64,000 nucleotides of DNA from CAWUEX02 sp963921305 (GTDB lineage Bacteria > Pseudomonadota > Alphaproteobacteria > Rhodospirillales > Rhodospirillaceae), in assembly GCA_963921305.4 (NCBI GenBank), contig CAWUEX030000002.1, forward strand, positions 2,356,001 through 2,420,000, given 5' to 3'. Under the pieces are notes generated by a model. That model had not been told where the DNA came from and made no database searches. It saw nothing but the letters and a program-made list of their open reading frames with translations. The position numbers were made by a program, and so were the translations under genes. Positions 18,610 through 29,101 of this stretch are shown here, piece after piece; within the stretch, counting starts at the first letter, position 1, and each line of letters opens with the position of its first letter.

Positions 18610-20619
18610 TCAGCGCATCTGGGTGACGACATCGACCAGGGCCGGATAGCCTGACTTCACCACCCGCACGGCTTCCGCAAGCGCGGGGCCCAGGTCATCC
18701 GGGTCTTCAATCGGACCTGCCGACCACACGCCCATGCCCTCCGCCAGTTTGGCGTAATCAATGTTCGGGTCTTGGATCACGGTACCGATGTTGGCTTTAT
18801 CGACACCGCGCTTGCGGCGGTTGGCCGTGCCCTGCACCAGCATCGTTTCCCGGGCGTAGGCGCGGTTGTTGTGCATCACGGTGAGCAGCGGTACCCGGTG
18901 ATGCGCCGCCGTCCACAGCGCGCCATTGGCGTACATGAAATCGCCGTCGCACTGGATGTTGACGGAGAACCGCCCCAGTTTCTTGTTGGCGATCGCCGCG
19001 CCGACGGCGGCGGGCAGGCCATAGCCGACGCCACCGCCTGCGCCGATTCCGAGGTAGCGGTAGTGTTCGTCGAAGTTCCACAAGCGGTGCGGCCAGGTGC
19101 TGATAAAGCGTTCCGAGGCCCCCACGGAGACCAGAGCCCAATCTTCGTCCTTAATTTTGTCGTACAGCTCCATGCACATGCGGCCCGTGCTCACCGGGCT
19201 TGAGTTCCAGCCTTGCGCGGCGAGCCGCCGAGATTCTTCGTATAGCGAGCGGTGGATCTTACGCATGCCGTCTTCGCGTTCGGCCAATGCTCGCCGCCGG
19301 CTGCGTGAGGTCGCAGCCTCGACTTCTTCTATAAGGGCCGGGAGTGTTGCCTCCGCATCGCCCGAGATCGACAGATCGACCGGGGCGTAGCGCTGGAAGT
19401 CCTGATAGTTGGATTTGAGATACAGGTCGTTGACATCGATGGTGATCAGCTTGACGGTGTCCTTGGTGCGCGGATAGCTGATCATCGACTCCCGGTTGAC
19501 GAAATTCACCTGTCCCCAGAAATCTGTAACTTCCAACCCCAGTATCACATCCGCCTGGCCGATGAGTTGTCCGGAGCGCCGTGTGTGGTTGAGGTAATGG
19601 GACGTGGCGATGTTCTGCCGGCTGGCAATGTCGATCACCGGCGCATTGAGAAGCTCCGCGAGCTCTGTCAGCAGCGTCATGCCATTCGGTGTGCGCGCGG
19701 CTCTATCGGCGATGATGACGGGATTGTCTGCGGCCACCAGCATCTGCGCGGCTTCCCGAACCGCGCCCCGCTCACCTTGCGGCGGTTCGGACGGCGTATA
19801 TTTCGGGATTTGCAGGCTCGTGCGATCTTCAACTTCCATCAGTTGCAGTTCCGCATCGGCAACGATTACGACCGGCTCCATCGGCGGTGTCATTGCGATC
19901 TTCCATCCGCGCACGAAGGAGTTCGCGAACGCTTGGAGTGAGTGGGGCTGGTCGTCCCACTTGGTGAAGTCGCGCACCATGGCAGCCGGGTCTTGAGCAG
20001 AGTGCCGCCAGGTCGTCGCGCCCAGCCGGGCATGGGCATCGGCATGATTACCGAGAATCGCGATCATCGGGGCGCGGTCGCACCAGGCGTTGTAAATGTT
20101 CATTGCGGCGTGCTGCAGACCGACGGTGCCGTGGCACATCATCGCTGCTGGTTTCAGGGCAGCTTTGTAGTAACCGTTGCACATGGCCGCCGCCGACTCC
20201 TCGTGCATGCAGGTGATGAACTCGGGTTTTTCATTGTTGGCGTAAACCGTGATCGATTCATGAATGCCAAGGAAACTGGAGCCCGGATTGGAGAACACGT
20301 ACTCCAGGTCCAATGACTTCATGACATCGACCATGAAATCCGAACCGAAGGACCCGGCTTGGTCAGGTCCCACTCCCACGGCCACCTGCTCGGCTTGTGC
20401 TAACTCTTCGGCTGAAGAGGCTTCCCGCGACATCTGCACCGCGGAGGGTGGGGCCGCGCCAGTTGGTGTTTCGCCATGCACTTCTTTGCCCGGTGTGTCG
20501 CCTGCGGCCTGGGTCGAAATCGATCCGGTGGCACCGGCGACCGCCGCGCCTTTCAGAAATGTCCGGCGCCCAACCGAACTGTCAGACTTATGCGATGACG
20601 ATTGTGATGACGATGTCAT
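18610..20619 (-). CDS. Tat-exported thiamine-diphosphate-dependent enzyme
   Basis: ATG at 20619 is chosen for its GGGAGAG ribosome-binding site; it starts a leader with SVGRRTFLKGAA, a typical Tat motif (Arg18-Arg19). After a low-complexity linker the protein reads as an acetolactate-synthase-fold TPP enzyme: MHEE with catalytic Glu at about 140, and a CDGDF to HNN motif ending at Asn584-Asn585. About 669 residues. TPP enzymes are normally cytosolic, so export of a folded, cofactor-loaded enzyme by Tat is unusual. The cytochrome c gene follows directly. I infer a periplasmic oxidative decarboxylase or carboligase passing electrons to cytochrome c. Confidence 0.85.
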   Translation of the reverse strand: MTSSSQSSSHKSDSSVGRRTFLKGAAVAGATGSISTQAAGDTPGKEVHGETPTGAAPPSAVQMSREASSAEELAQAEQVAVGVGPDQAGSFGSDFMVDVMKSLDLEYVFSNPGSSFLGIHESITVYANNEKPEFITCMHEESAAAMCNGYYKAALKPAAMMCHGTVGLQHAAMNIYNAWCDRAPMIAILGNHADAHARLGATTWRHSAQDPAAMVRDFTKWDDQPHSLQAFANSFVRGWKIAMTPPMEPVVIVADAELQLMEVEDRTSLQIPKYTPSEPPQGERGAVREAAQMLVAADNPVIIADRAARTPNGMTLLTELAELLNAPVIDIASRQNIATSHYLNHTRRSGQLIGQADVILGLEVTDFWGQVNFVNRESMISYPRTKDTVKLITIDVNDLYLKSNYQDFQRYAPVDLSISGDAEATLPALIEEVEAATSRSRRRALAEREDGMRKIHRSLYEESRRLAAQGWNSSPVSTGRMCMELYDKIKDEDWALVSVGASERFISTWPHRLWNFDEHYRYLGIGAGGGVGYGLPAAVGAAIANKKLGRFSVNIQCDGDFMYANGALWTAAHHRVPLLTVMHNNRAYARETMLVQGTANRRKRGVDKANIGTVIQDPNIDYAKLAEGMGVWSAGPIEDPDDLGPALAEAVRVVKSGYPALVDVVTQMR

Positions 20620-20753
20620 GACGCTCTCCCGACCTTTCGCGCCGCCCTGCAACGGCGATCGAAAATACCGGTCTCAGTCTGGCATATCGTCAGATCAGGA
20701 AAGGTGCGGGATTAAAGCGCTCTCGCGTGCCGGACAGCGCGTAAGACGGGCGG

Positions 20754-20951
20754 CTAATGCGCCGGTTTTTCTTGCGTGCCGCTCAGCTTCTCAGTGATGA
20801 GGCTTAGTAGGGACTTCCAATACCGGATCTCAGGAGAATTTGCGGTTCTGCCCACGTTCGCCAGTTGTTTGAGAACGCGGTGTCGGGCGGCGGCGCCATG
20901 GCGGCTGATCAGGAAATTGGCCTGAGAGTTCAGATCGGAAGCGGTGAGCAT
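20754..20951 (-). CDS. Small protein of unknown function
   Basis: A 65-residue frame with an AGGA ribosome-binding site at sensible spacing. The sequence is helix-forming (DLNSQANFLI, then RYWKSLLSLITEKL) with no signal peptide or motif I recognise. It stands alone between the exported TPP enzyme and a membrane protein. It resembles short alphaproteobacterial helical proteins in composition only. Could be a chance frame. Confidence 0.45.
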   Translation of the reverse strand: MLTASDLNSQANFLISRHGAAARHRVLKQLANVGRTANSPEIRYWKSLLSLITEKLSGTQEKPAH

Positions 20952-21072
20952 GGGGAGCAGTCCTATCGGCTTTCTGACAATGGACGTGTGACCTACATCC
21001 TCCGCCTAGGCCGTTAACGGACCGTAAAGCCGACTCGACAGCCGGTTGGAAATCTGTGGATAACTTTCAGGT

Positions 21073-21495
21073 TTAGCCTTCCCGATCGGGCAGAACTGAA
21101 CGGGGATAAGCCAGCCAGCCGCTGACGAAGATCAGCCAGCACACGCCTTCGGTTTGCAACTCGGACAGGTTCTTGGCCGACACGCCATCCACCGCAAGAC
21201 CAAAAACGCGGAGCGCCACGATGACCGTCATCACGCCGACAACGAAGGAGAGGCAGGTCAAAAACAGCGATGGCCTGACCAGGCCGAGCACGGACGTGAT
21301 CAACAAGCTGGTGAACATGGCGCCCAGGCCGGTGCGCAGGAAGGTTACGGAATGCGGCTCGCCGGAAATCGTCACGCCAAACATGTCGATGCCATTCAGT
21401 GGCGTCACCGCATAAAGGTACGCCAGAAATGAAAACAGAAACGCCGCTAAGGCCAGAACAGCACGGGCATACCAGAGCCGCCAGACCGGTTTCAT
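21073..21495 (-). CDS. Four-helix membrane protein (DUF4345-like)
   Basis: The 140-residue protein has four hydrophobic segments (about residues 10-32, 53-72, 78-98 and 118-130). The GTGLGAMFTSLLI and LTCLSFVVGVMTVIVALR segments resemble the DUF4345 group of small inner-membrane proteins. The start ATG (MKPVW) lies 8 bases after the flavin monooxygenase stop, so the two are likely co-transcribed. Function unknown. Confidence 0.65.
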   Translation of the reverse strand: MKPVWRLWYARAVLALAAFLFSFLAYLYAVTPLNGIDMFGVTISGEPHSVTFLRTGLGAMFTSLLITSVLGLVRPSLFLTCLSFVVGVMTVIVALRVFGLAVDGVSAKNLSELQTEGVCWLIFVSGWLAYPRSVLPDREG

Positions 21496-21503
21496 TGCGC
21501 TGC

Positions 21504-22574
21504 CTATGTCGCTTTGCGGGATTCAAGTTTCGGTAGAATGTGCTCGCCAAACGTATCGATATCGTTCTCGAAATCCGGAAATGCGAACATACAGGCGTTT
21601 ACGCCGGCCTCGTCGTAAATGCGGTCGAGATAGTTAGCGACGGTTGCATAGGAGCCGACCAGGGTGGGCAGCCCCATGAACATGGACTTGCGTTTCAAGC
21701 TTTCGGACATGCCATCTGATTTATCCAGCTCTGCCTGGCCCACCAGATTCGCGATCGCTGTTTCATCCGCGCCGGCGACGATATGTTCAAAGCGTTTCAT
21801 TGCATCTTCATCTGTCTCCGCCGCGAAAACGTTAAACAGCGCAATCGTGCCGACATCGCGTTTGAGTTCGATTGCATGGGCCTGCAGGCGCGAGGTGATA
21901 CTCTTAAACGCCGTGATGTCGCTCTCAATGTCGTGGCTGTTGCCGCCCGCGATGACGAAATTTCGTTCGCCCATCTCCGCCGTGAATCGGATACCTCGAT
22001 CCGATTGGCCGGCGCACACAAGGGGTAAGGGAGTTGTTGGCATCGGCTTGATTTCGGCATTGTTCATGGTGAAGAATTTGCCTTTGAAATCCGATTTCCC
22101 GGTCTCCCACAGCTGTCTCAGCACCTTCACGTATTCGGTGGCGTAGTCGTATCGTGTCTCAAAGAACTCGTCGCCTGGCCACAGACCCATCTGATCGAAT
22201 TCGTCCTTGTACCAGCCTGACACGATGTTCAGGCCGAATCGCCCTGGACAGACGGCTTCGATGGTGGCGGCCATGCGCGCGGCGACGGCAGGGTGAAGCG
22301 AAAGATTGGTGACGGAGGGAAACAGCTTGATCGTGCTGGTCACCGGCGCAAGCGACGCCGTGAGCGTGAACGAGTCCAGCGCATAATCCCAGTACTCGGT
22401 TTCGCCGCCAAAACCCCGAAACTTGACCATGGATAAGGCAAAGTCGAAGCCCAAGGATTCACATTTCAGCGTGACGTCGCGATTGAGTTCCCATGTGGGC
22501 CAGGTCTCTGGCACATTCCGCGAAATAATAAAGCCGCCTTTGGCGATAGGCAGAAAAATGCCGATTTCCATCAT
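21504..22574 (-). CDS. RutA-like flavin-dependent monooxygenase (LLM class)
   Basis: A 356-residue luciferase-like monooxygenase. From memory of E. coli RutA it matches closely: LNRDVTLKCESLGFDFALSM, KFRGFGG, a MAATIEAVCPGRFG segment, LWPGDEFF, TGKSDFKGKFFTMN and VCAGQSDRG all have near-identical counterparts. RutA opens the uracil ring using FMNH2 and oxygen. No rutB-F genes are present here, so a different heterocyclic or amide substrate is possible. It would get reduced flavin from a reductase elsewhere. It lies downstream of the broken old-yellow-enzyme gene on the same strand. Confidence 0.88.
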   Translation of the reverse strand: MMEIGIFLPIAKGGFIISRNVPETWPTWELNRDVTLKCESLGFDFALSMVKFRGFGGETEYWDYALDSFTLTASLAPVTSTIKLFPSVTNLSLHPAVAARMAATIEAVCPGRFGLNIVSGWYKDEFDQMGLWPGDEFFETRYDYATEYVKVLRQLWETGKSDFKGKFFTMNNAEIKPMPTTPLPLVCAGQSDRGIRFTAEMGERNFVIAGGNSHDIESDITAFKSITSRLQAHAIELKRDVGTIALFNVFAAETDEDAMKRFEHIVAGADETAIANLVGQAELDKSDGMSESLKRKSMFMGLPTLVGSYATVANYLDRIYDEAGVNACMFAFPDFENDIDTFGEHILPKLESRKAT

Positions 22575-22661
22575 GATGTCTAAATCCCCGCATTCAATTC
22601 TGTGCGGGGATTGGACGATAGATTCGCATTTTAGTGCAAGGCCCTTGTTGCGGACCGCGTG

Positions 22662-24656
22662 TTAGACGGCGAGCCCGGCCTTATTGCCATCCGCGGTCGC
22701 AGTGACCACCACGCGCGGCGAGAAGGCGTCGCCAATCACGTGTAAATCGACACCTGCCTCGCGCAGCTCAGGGACGATTTCGAGATTCGGTATCCGTGAG
22801 GTCGCATAGGTGAACAGGCTTACATCGTCGATGGTCACTTCATCGCCGTTGAACACGTTGCGGGCCGTGACCTGGCCCTCCTCGAACGCGGAGTCCGGTG
22901 ACGGATCGGAACTGGTGATGAGCTGCACTTTTTTCTTATGGAGGCGGTCGTAAATGCCCTGGCGGTTGACCAGCGCTTCGTCGGAGGCGATGCGGTCGCG
23001 CGGCGTGACAATCACCACCCGGTCGAACTTGTCAGCCAGCCACTCGGCCGACGCATAAGTCATCTTGGTGTGGTCGTGATCGTATATGACGGCCGTTCCC
23101 GGTTGGGGCGAGGGGCGTTCTAGCAGCATGGCCATGGTCTCGCGCAAGTCCGGGAAGAAGCCCTCGTCCTTGTATTCTTCGGGCAGGAAAAACGGCCACG
23201 CCATGGTCGAACCGGTGGCGACAATCACCGCCTCCGGGTTCAGCGCCAGCACGTCGCTGGCCGAGGCCTGAATCCCCATCTCGAACTTAACACCCGCGCG
23301 GTTCGCGCTGAGTTGCTGGTAGTCGTAAATACTCGAGAGGTTTTCACCGCCCGGCAGTTCCGCATGCAGACGCGTCTTGCCGCCGGCCTCGCCGGAAATT
23401 CCGAACACTGTCACATCGTGGCCCCGCGCGCCGGCAATCCAGGCGGCCTCCATACCAGCCACACCCGAGCCAACTACGACCACCTTGCGCGATGAGTCCG
23501 CTTTTTCCGGCCACCAATCCATCTCATCCGGCTGGCCGACACGCGGGTTGTTGTCGCATTGAAGGCGCCCCCCCGGCGATGATGACTTGCCAGCATGTGT
23601 TGCCTGAGACGCAATAGCGGATTTGCGCTTCGCGGCCTTCCTTGGCTTTCTTGCCCCAGGCCGGATCGGTCACCAACGGGCGTCCCATCATGACAAGGTC
23701 CGCATCTCCGGCCTCGACGGCGTGGTCACCCTCGTTGGGGTCTGTGATCAGTCCGAGCGCGCCTACTGGCGTTTCACCGAATGGCTCGGCCAGGTCTTTA
23801 ATCTTTTTGATGAAGGGCGCGCGTTCGCCGTGCAGGTCCGGCAGGTGCCAGTACAGGGTGTCTGAATGCGATCCCCAGCAATAGGTCACGTAATCCGCAT
23901 TGCCGTTGTCCGCTACCTTTTGGGAGATGTGTTTGGCCTCATCGAAATCGATTCCACCTTCGACCCCGTCCTCACCCGGCAATTTCACGCCAATAATGAA
24001 GTCCGACGCGGTCAGATCGCGGATCGCGGACATCAGGTCGCAAACAAACCGGGTGCGGCCGTCCACATCGCCGCCATACTTATCCTCGCGGATGTTCGAA
24101 TGGGCCGACAGGAACTGATGAAAGATGTGGCCATGACCTGCGGAAATCTCGATCCCCGCCCAGCCGCAGGCGTGCAGCCAGGCCGCAGACTCGGCAAAGT
24201 CGGCGATCATTTGGTCGACTTCATCAGTCGTCAGCGCATGCGGCACCGTCCAACTCAGGTCGTCAGGTAGAGCGGAGGGTCCCACCGCATCGGGGCGCTT
24301 GCCCCCCTCATGGTTGCCGCGGCCAGAGTCCTGAATCTGTCCCAGCATCAGGCAGCCCGCTTCACCGACTTCATTGGCATAGCGCTTCAGGCCATCTTCG
24401 TTGGCCTTGCCGAATACGCGGATGCGCCGGGGGGCACAGTTCCACCGGCTGGTGCCCATGGGCTCGGTGATCGCCATGGACACGCCGCCCTTGGCCCGGC
24501 TTTTGTAGTAGGTGATCGACTCGTCGTTGACCTCGCCGTTCTTCACGTTTAGCGCAGCGACATGGACGCGTGGACCAGCCGATTCGGCAGCGTATGGCCC
24601 GCAACGGTCACGGGTGAAAACAGATGGGGGTAGACGGAATGGGCTGTATCAGACAC
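22662..24656 (-). pseudogene. Old-yellow-enzyme/trimethylamine-dehydrogenase-like reductase, frameshifted
   Basis: Three pieces in different frames make one protein. A GTG at 24656 starts 35 codons ending LVHASMSLR before a stop at 24549-24551. The barrel domain continues from 24546 (GWAGIEISAGHGHIFHQFL). It then shifts in a run of seven C at 23568-23574, and the FAD/NAD domain follows (VVVVGSGVAGMEAA). Removing one base from that run restores RLQCDNNP, the expected fourth iron-sulphur Cys region. One expected cluster Cys is also Gly (CVSGNTC). Either the gene is decaying or this stretch was assembled with errors. Related intact enzymes reduce enoyl compounds or demethylate amines. Confidence 0.8.
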
Positions 24657-24774
24657 AAAATTACTCGGGATGTAACGGTGCAAATGGCAGATTTTCCCCT
24701 GTCTTACCCCGTCCCGTTTATTTTTCCCAATGCTTTAGGTGATCTCAGTTTCACGAAGGAAATGGCGAGTTCGC

Positions 24775-26374
24775 CTATTCGCGGGGCAGGGGCGTGAACC
24801 ATCCTTCACTGCGCATTTGCTCATAGATCGCCGCCATGACTTCACCGCCCTCCGCGACGACTTTGGCCTGATCGTCAACGACCAGCGTGCCGTCATAAAC
24901 CTGCGCCAGGCCATCGGTGAACACGTGCCGCACCATCAAGCCATTCGCGTAAAGCAGATTGTTGAGTGGCTCCGGCGGCAGCGCGCCCCCGCCCACCAGC
25001 AAGCCGGACACATCGACGGCCCACCAAATCGGCCTTTGCCCCTTCTGCGATCCGCCCGATGTCATCGCGGTTTAGGGCCGCAGCGGGAATGGACGTCCGC
25101 GTTACGGATCGCTGTCCACATGGTCGGGCGGGCAACGGGCTGTCGCCCATTGCGCAGTAGGTCATATCGCGCCTGGCCGTACAGCACCGCCAGTTTCAGG
25201 TTTTCCATGTAGTCATTGGAGTGGGTATCGATGCCGATGTTGACCTTTATGCCCGCCGCCAAGGCCTCGGGATAATTTTGACTAAAGCCGCCGGCGCCGC
25301 CCCGCCGACGGGCAGTGGGACCAACACCACACCTTTCTCAATGAGAATCTCAGGGTCGATAGACCAATCCAGTCCGGCCATGTGCGCGCCGAACACCGGG
25401 CCATCCAAAAGCCCGAAGCTATCCAGCCACTGAGTTGGGGTCATGCCCCACATGCGCTTGACCCGTTCGGTCTCTTGCCCCGATTGCGCCAAGTGAATGT
25501 GCAGACCGGTTCCCAGCTCGTTCACCGCTGCGGCGATGGCCGTCATGGTCGCGGGGGTGTGGGTATCGGTGGCGTGCGGGGTCATCATCGGAATGATGCG
25601 GCCATCAGCGGCGCCCATCTTCGATTTTGCAAACGCCAGATTGTCAGCGACTTCTTTAAGCGTGCCTTGCTCCGAGTCCAGCAGCACGTCGTCGTCGGTC
25701 CGTGCCCAGATCGGGCCGAGGCGGGCCGAACCGGGGATCATGCCGCCGGGATAGCCGCGCACACCCCACGCTTCGGCCACGCGCACGTAGGACTGCGCCT
25801 GCCGAAGACTGAGGCTCATCTCCAGGTGCGTTGTTGTGCCGCTGCGGAGCAGCTCGGCAACGTTGTACGCCGTCAGTTTGTCGAGGTCGGAGTCGCTCAG
25901 TTGCTCGACCAACTCTTGAGGGGCGGCGGGTAGTTCGGCCGCCGCCCGTTTTCGATCCAGGCCCCCGGGTCGGGGTAAGCCGTGCAGGCGTGGGGTATGG
26001 CCGCTGATGAATCCGGGCGTGACCAGATGTTTGCGCGCATCGACACGGGTGTAGTTGCCCGTGATCACGGTCGTTGGATACGCGCGCGATGCGGTCTCCC
26101 GCCACCAGAACAGATCCGCCTTCAATCAGTTCATGCCGGCCGTCCACCTCGACCAGAAGCCATCCGGCCTCAATGACGAATTCCCCGGCAGGAACGTCTC
26201 GAGCAGAGGGTTGCGCCTGAGCCGATTTCGGCATCATCTGCACGCCGCCGAGCGCGGTTGCCGCCGCCAATACCTTGCGGCTACGTGCCACGGGGGGCTC
26301 AGGTTCGACGTGCTCGTGATCGGCTGTGGGGCGGCGCACAAGGCGCAGGGGCCGTCGAAAACTTCGTTATCCAT
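24775..26374 (-). pseudogene. Exported amidohydrolase, multiply frameshifted
   Basis: Begins at ATG 26374 with an AAGGA ribosome-binding site. Coding similarity then moves between frames: RLVRRPTADHEHV, a signal-like segment ending KSAQA, VITGNYTRVDARKHLVTPGF, the metal motif HTHACTAYPDPG (only after removing one C near 25984-25987), NVAELLRSGTTTHLEM, HIHLAQSG, GGFSQNYPEALAAGIK, IDTHSNDYMENLKL, ALNRDDIGRIAEGAKADLV and VDVSGLLVGGGALPPEP. At least six indels are needed, mostly in G/C runs. Between them the protein sequence is well kept, as expected for very recent decay or assembly error. If intact, it would be a periplasmic deaminase/hydrolase of the TrzA/AtzA type. Confidence 0.8.
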
Positions 26375-26388
26375 ATAAGTTTTCCTTT

Positions 26389-28040
26389 TAATCCGGCTGC
26401 GGCCTCACCCGGTCCGGCAAGAACGGCAACATCAAAGCGGCACATCCACAATACACGGCCAGAGCAATCCACATGTCGTTGAAGGTCAAGACCCAGACCT
26501 CACGTTCGATCATAGACGTGAGCAGCTCCAGCGCGGCGGCGTCGGCAATCGGGCACGAAGCCGTATAAATCTTTCCATCCGTTGACGCAGGTGAAAAAGG
26601 GTATCTCCGGAAACGCTGTCTCCTGTGGGTATCGCTGCCATCAGACGTTCATAATAGGAAGTTAAATCGGAACTCCTGAGGTCGTGGTGATCAGCGCCAG
26701 CCCGAACTGCTCCGCCGAGACTGCGGAAAAGATTGAACAATGAGCTTGCCGTGCGCACCTCGCTTAAGGGCACGCTGCCGATGGCCAACCACGGTGATCG
26801 GCATGAAGCACAGCATCATGCCGAGACCGCGCATAAATTGCGGCAAGGCCAGTTCGCCCATGCCCATTTCAGCGGTCATATCGCCGTGGTCAAACAGGGA
26901 TAGTACCAGGATCACAAGTCCCATCATCAGTACCAGGCGGGCGGCCATGCGTTGCACCATCCAACTGGCGACGGGTGCGAGAAACACCTGCGCTGCCCCG
27001 GTGAACATCATGATGGTGCCAATCTGCTGACTGTTGAACTGGCGTACGGTTGAGAGCATCGCCGGCATTAGGTAGGCGGACCCGATGATCGCCGCGCCCA
27101 GCATGAACGAGCAGGCGCAGCCGGCGGCGAACGTGGTGTCTTTCAATAGGCGGAGTTCGATCACCGGAAACCGGCAACTCAGTTCGCGCCAAAAGAAGAG
27201 GGCGCCGCTGGCCAGCATCACAATCATGATCTGAACGATCCAGCCTGTGTCGAACCAGCCCTCTTCGGGACCCTGGTCCAGGACGACGACGAGACTGCCC
27301 AGAAACAGCGCCGCAAGAATAACGCCGGGAATGTCGATCTGCGGCAGGATATGCCACTGTGGCCGGTCGACGTCGATCAACGCGAGCACGCCGACGACGA
27401 CGATGAGTCCGGGTCCGACGTTCATCAAAAACACCCAGTGCCATGACAGCGCTTGAGTGACCCAGCCGCCGATCGCTGGCCCCAGCGTAATCCCTGTTGT
27501 CGTTATCATTCCCGCAATGGCAACGCCAATGGCGTGCTTCGAGCGGGGAAACATGAAGAAAATAGTGGCGAAGGAGAGGGGCGTGAGGGCGCCGGCAAAG
27601 AATCCCTGCAGGGCCCGAAACACGACCATGGATTCCAGATTCCACGCCGACGCACAGAGCAAACTCGTGATCACGAAGCACGCCGCAGATCCGGCGAACA
27701 TGTAGCGGATGGAGAATAGCCGAGCGAGCCAGGCGGACAGGGGAATCATGACGACTTCCGCAACCAGATAGCTCGACTGAATGAGGGCGATTTCCTCGAC
27801 TGTTGCGCCCAGACTGGCGCGCAGCTCTCCTAAAGAACTGGCGACGATCTGAATATCCAGCACGGCCATGAACTGGCCGATGAGAAGGATGGAAAAGCCG
27901 ACCCAATGGCGCCAGGTCAGGTCTTCTTCCGTGACCGCGCGCCCCGGCGGTTCAGAAGGTGCGCCTGCCGCGGTGATATCCGCCACGTCAATCGGCGCCG
28001 GAGGCCAAGGCGCTACCTGATTGCGAGGCCCGGCCGCCAC
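26389..28040 (-). pseudogene. DHA2-family (EmrB/QacA-type) drug efflux transporter, frameshifted
   Basis: The intact part (from 28040, or more plausibly GTG 27986 just after the HlyD stop) holds most of a 14-helix transporter: RHWVGFSILLIGQFMAVLDI, then the LGPAIGGW motif. An extra G near 26775 breaks it after CFMPITVV; the sequence resumes in another frame as AIGSVPLSEVRTASSLFNLF. Further small indels follow before the natural end at 26389-26391 (residues like VWVLTFNDMWIALAVY are still readable). Together with the upstream HlyD gene it would form an efflux pump exporting a toxic organic compound. Confidence 0.82.
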
Positions 28041-29067
28041 TGGTGTCTACGCTGACGACCGCCGACATGCCGGGCCGGAGCAGACCGGACAAGGCATGGC
28101 GTTCCGGTATGGCGATACGGACCGGGATGCGCTGCACGATTTTCGAGAAGTTCCCGGACGCATTTTGCGGCGGCAGCAGACTAAATTCAGCCCCACTGGC
28201 AGGAGAGAGGCTCTCCACACGGCCCTCAATCGCGACGTCGGGAAACGAGTCGATGGCGACCTTTACGGATTGACCGGGCGCCAGGTTGGCAAGTTGTGTT
28301 TCTTTAAAGTTGGCTTCAACCCAGACGTTGTCCATCGGCACGATCGCCAGCAGTTGCATGCCTGGGCGGACAAACTGTCCGGTCTGGGCCGACCGGTTGC
28401 CCACCATACCCGAAATCGGCGCGCGCACTTCTGTGTAGGCGAGTTCAATCTCAAGGAGGCGCAACGCCGCGCTCTTCTGATCGATCTCCGCTTTGAGGGA
28501 CTCTCTTTCGACTTCGAGCACCCCTAGTTCCTGTTTGGCGGCCAGCAGGTGCGCCCTGGCTGCTGCGACAGCGGCACGTGACCGCTGTTCTTCTGCGGCC
28601 GCCCGGTCGTAGCGTTGTGCAGATGTGACGTTCTCGGCGACCAGGCCTTGAGCGCGGTCCAATTCACTTTTGGCCAACGCGTGATCCGCCGTTGCCGCGT
28701 CGAGGTTTGCTTCGGCTTCCCCAATCAGGCTTTGCTGACGCTGCAACCGCCGTGAAATCTGTTCCACATTGGCCTGGGCACGAGCAAGATCAGCCCGCCC
28801 TTCGTTGCGTCGCGCTTCAAAGGCATCGGGTTGAATGCGAATGAGCAGGTCGCCCGCCAGCACTTGCTGGTTGTCACGGGCTGCAACCTCGGCAATATGC
28901 CCCTCGACTTGAGCGCTGACACGGACAATATCCGCGCGGACATAGGCGTTGTTGGTGCTTTCGATATGGCGCGCTGAGGTCCACCATGACACCACTCCGA
29001 TGCCGGCGGCGAGGAGGATCGCGCCCCCGAAGATCGCCAATGCAAGAGACTGCCGCGATCTCGTCAT
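27988..29067 (-). CDS. HlyD/EmrA-type membrane fusion protein
   Basis: The 359-residue protein has one N-terminal membrane helix (about 7-29), a lipoyl/biotinyl half-motif (VSAQVEGHIAEVAARDNQQV), a long coiled-coil hairpin around 85-190 and the second half-motif with YTEVRAPISGMVGNRSAQTG. It bridges an inner-membrane DHA2 pump to an outer-membrane channel. Its partner pump gene begins at its stop codon but is frameshifted, so this intact protein may lack a working partner. No outer-membrane channel gene is nearby. Confidence 0.9.
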   Translation of the reverse strand: MTRSRQSLALAIFGGAILLAAGIGVVSWWTSARHIESTNNAYVRADIVRVSAQVEGHIAEVAARDNQQVLAGDLLIRIQPDAFEARRNEGRADLARAQANVEQISRRLQRQQSLIGEAEANLDAATADHALAKSELDRAQGLVAENVTSAQRYDRAAAEEQRSRAAVAAARAHLLAAKQELGVLEVERESLKAEIDQKSAALRLLEIELAYTEVRAPISGMVGNRSAQTGQFVRPGMQLLAIVPMDNVWVEANFKETQLANLAPGQSVKVAIDSFPDVAIEGRVESLSPASGAEFSLLPPQNASGNFSKIVQRIPVRIAIPERHALSGLLRPGMSAVVSVDTSGGRASQSGSALASGAD

Positions 29068-29101
29068 GTGTGCTCCAAAGTCGGGTGCGGTGTTGGCCGG
29101 C

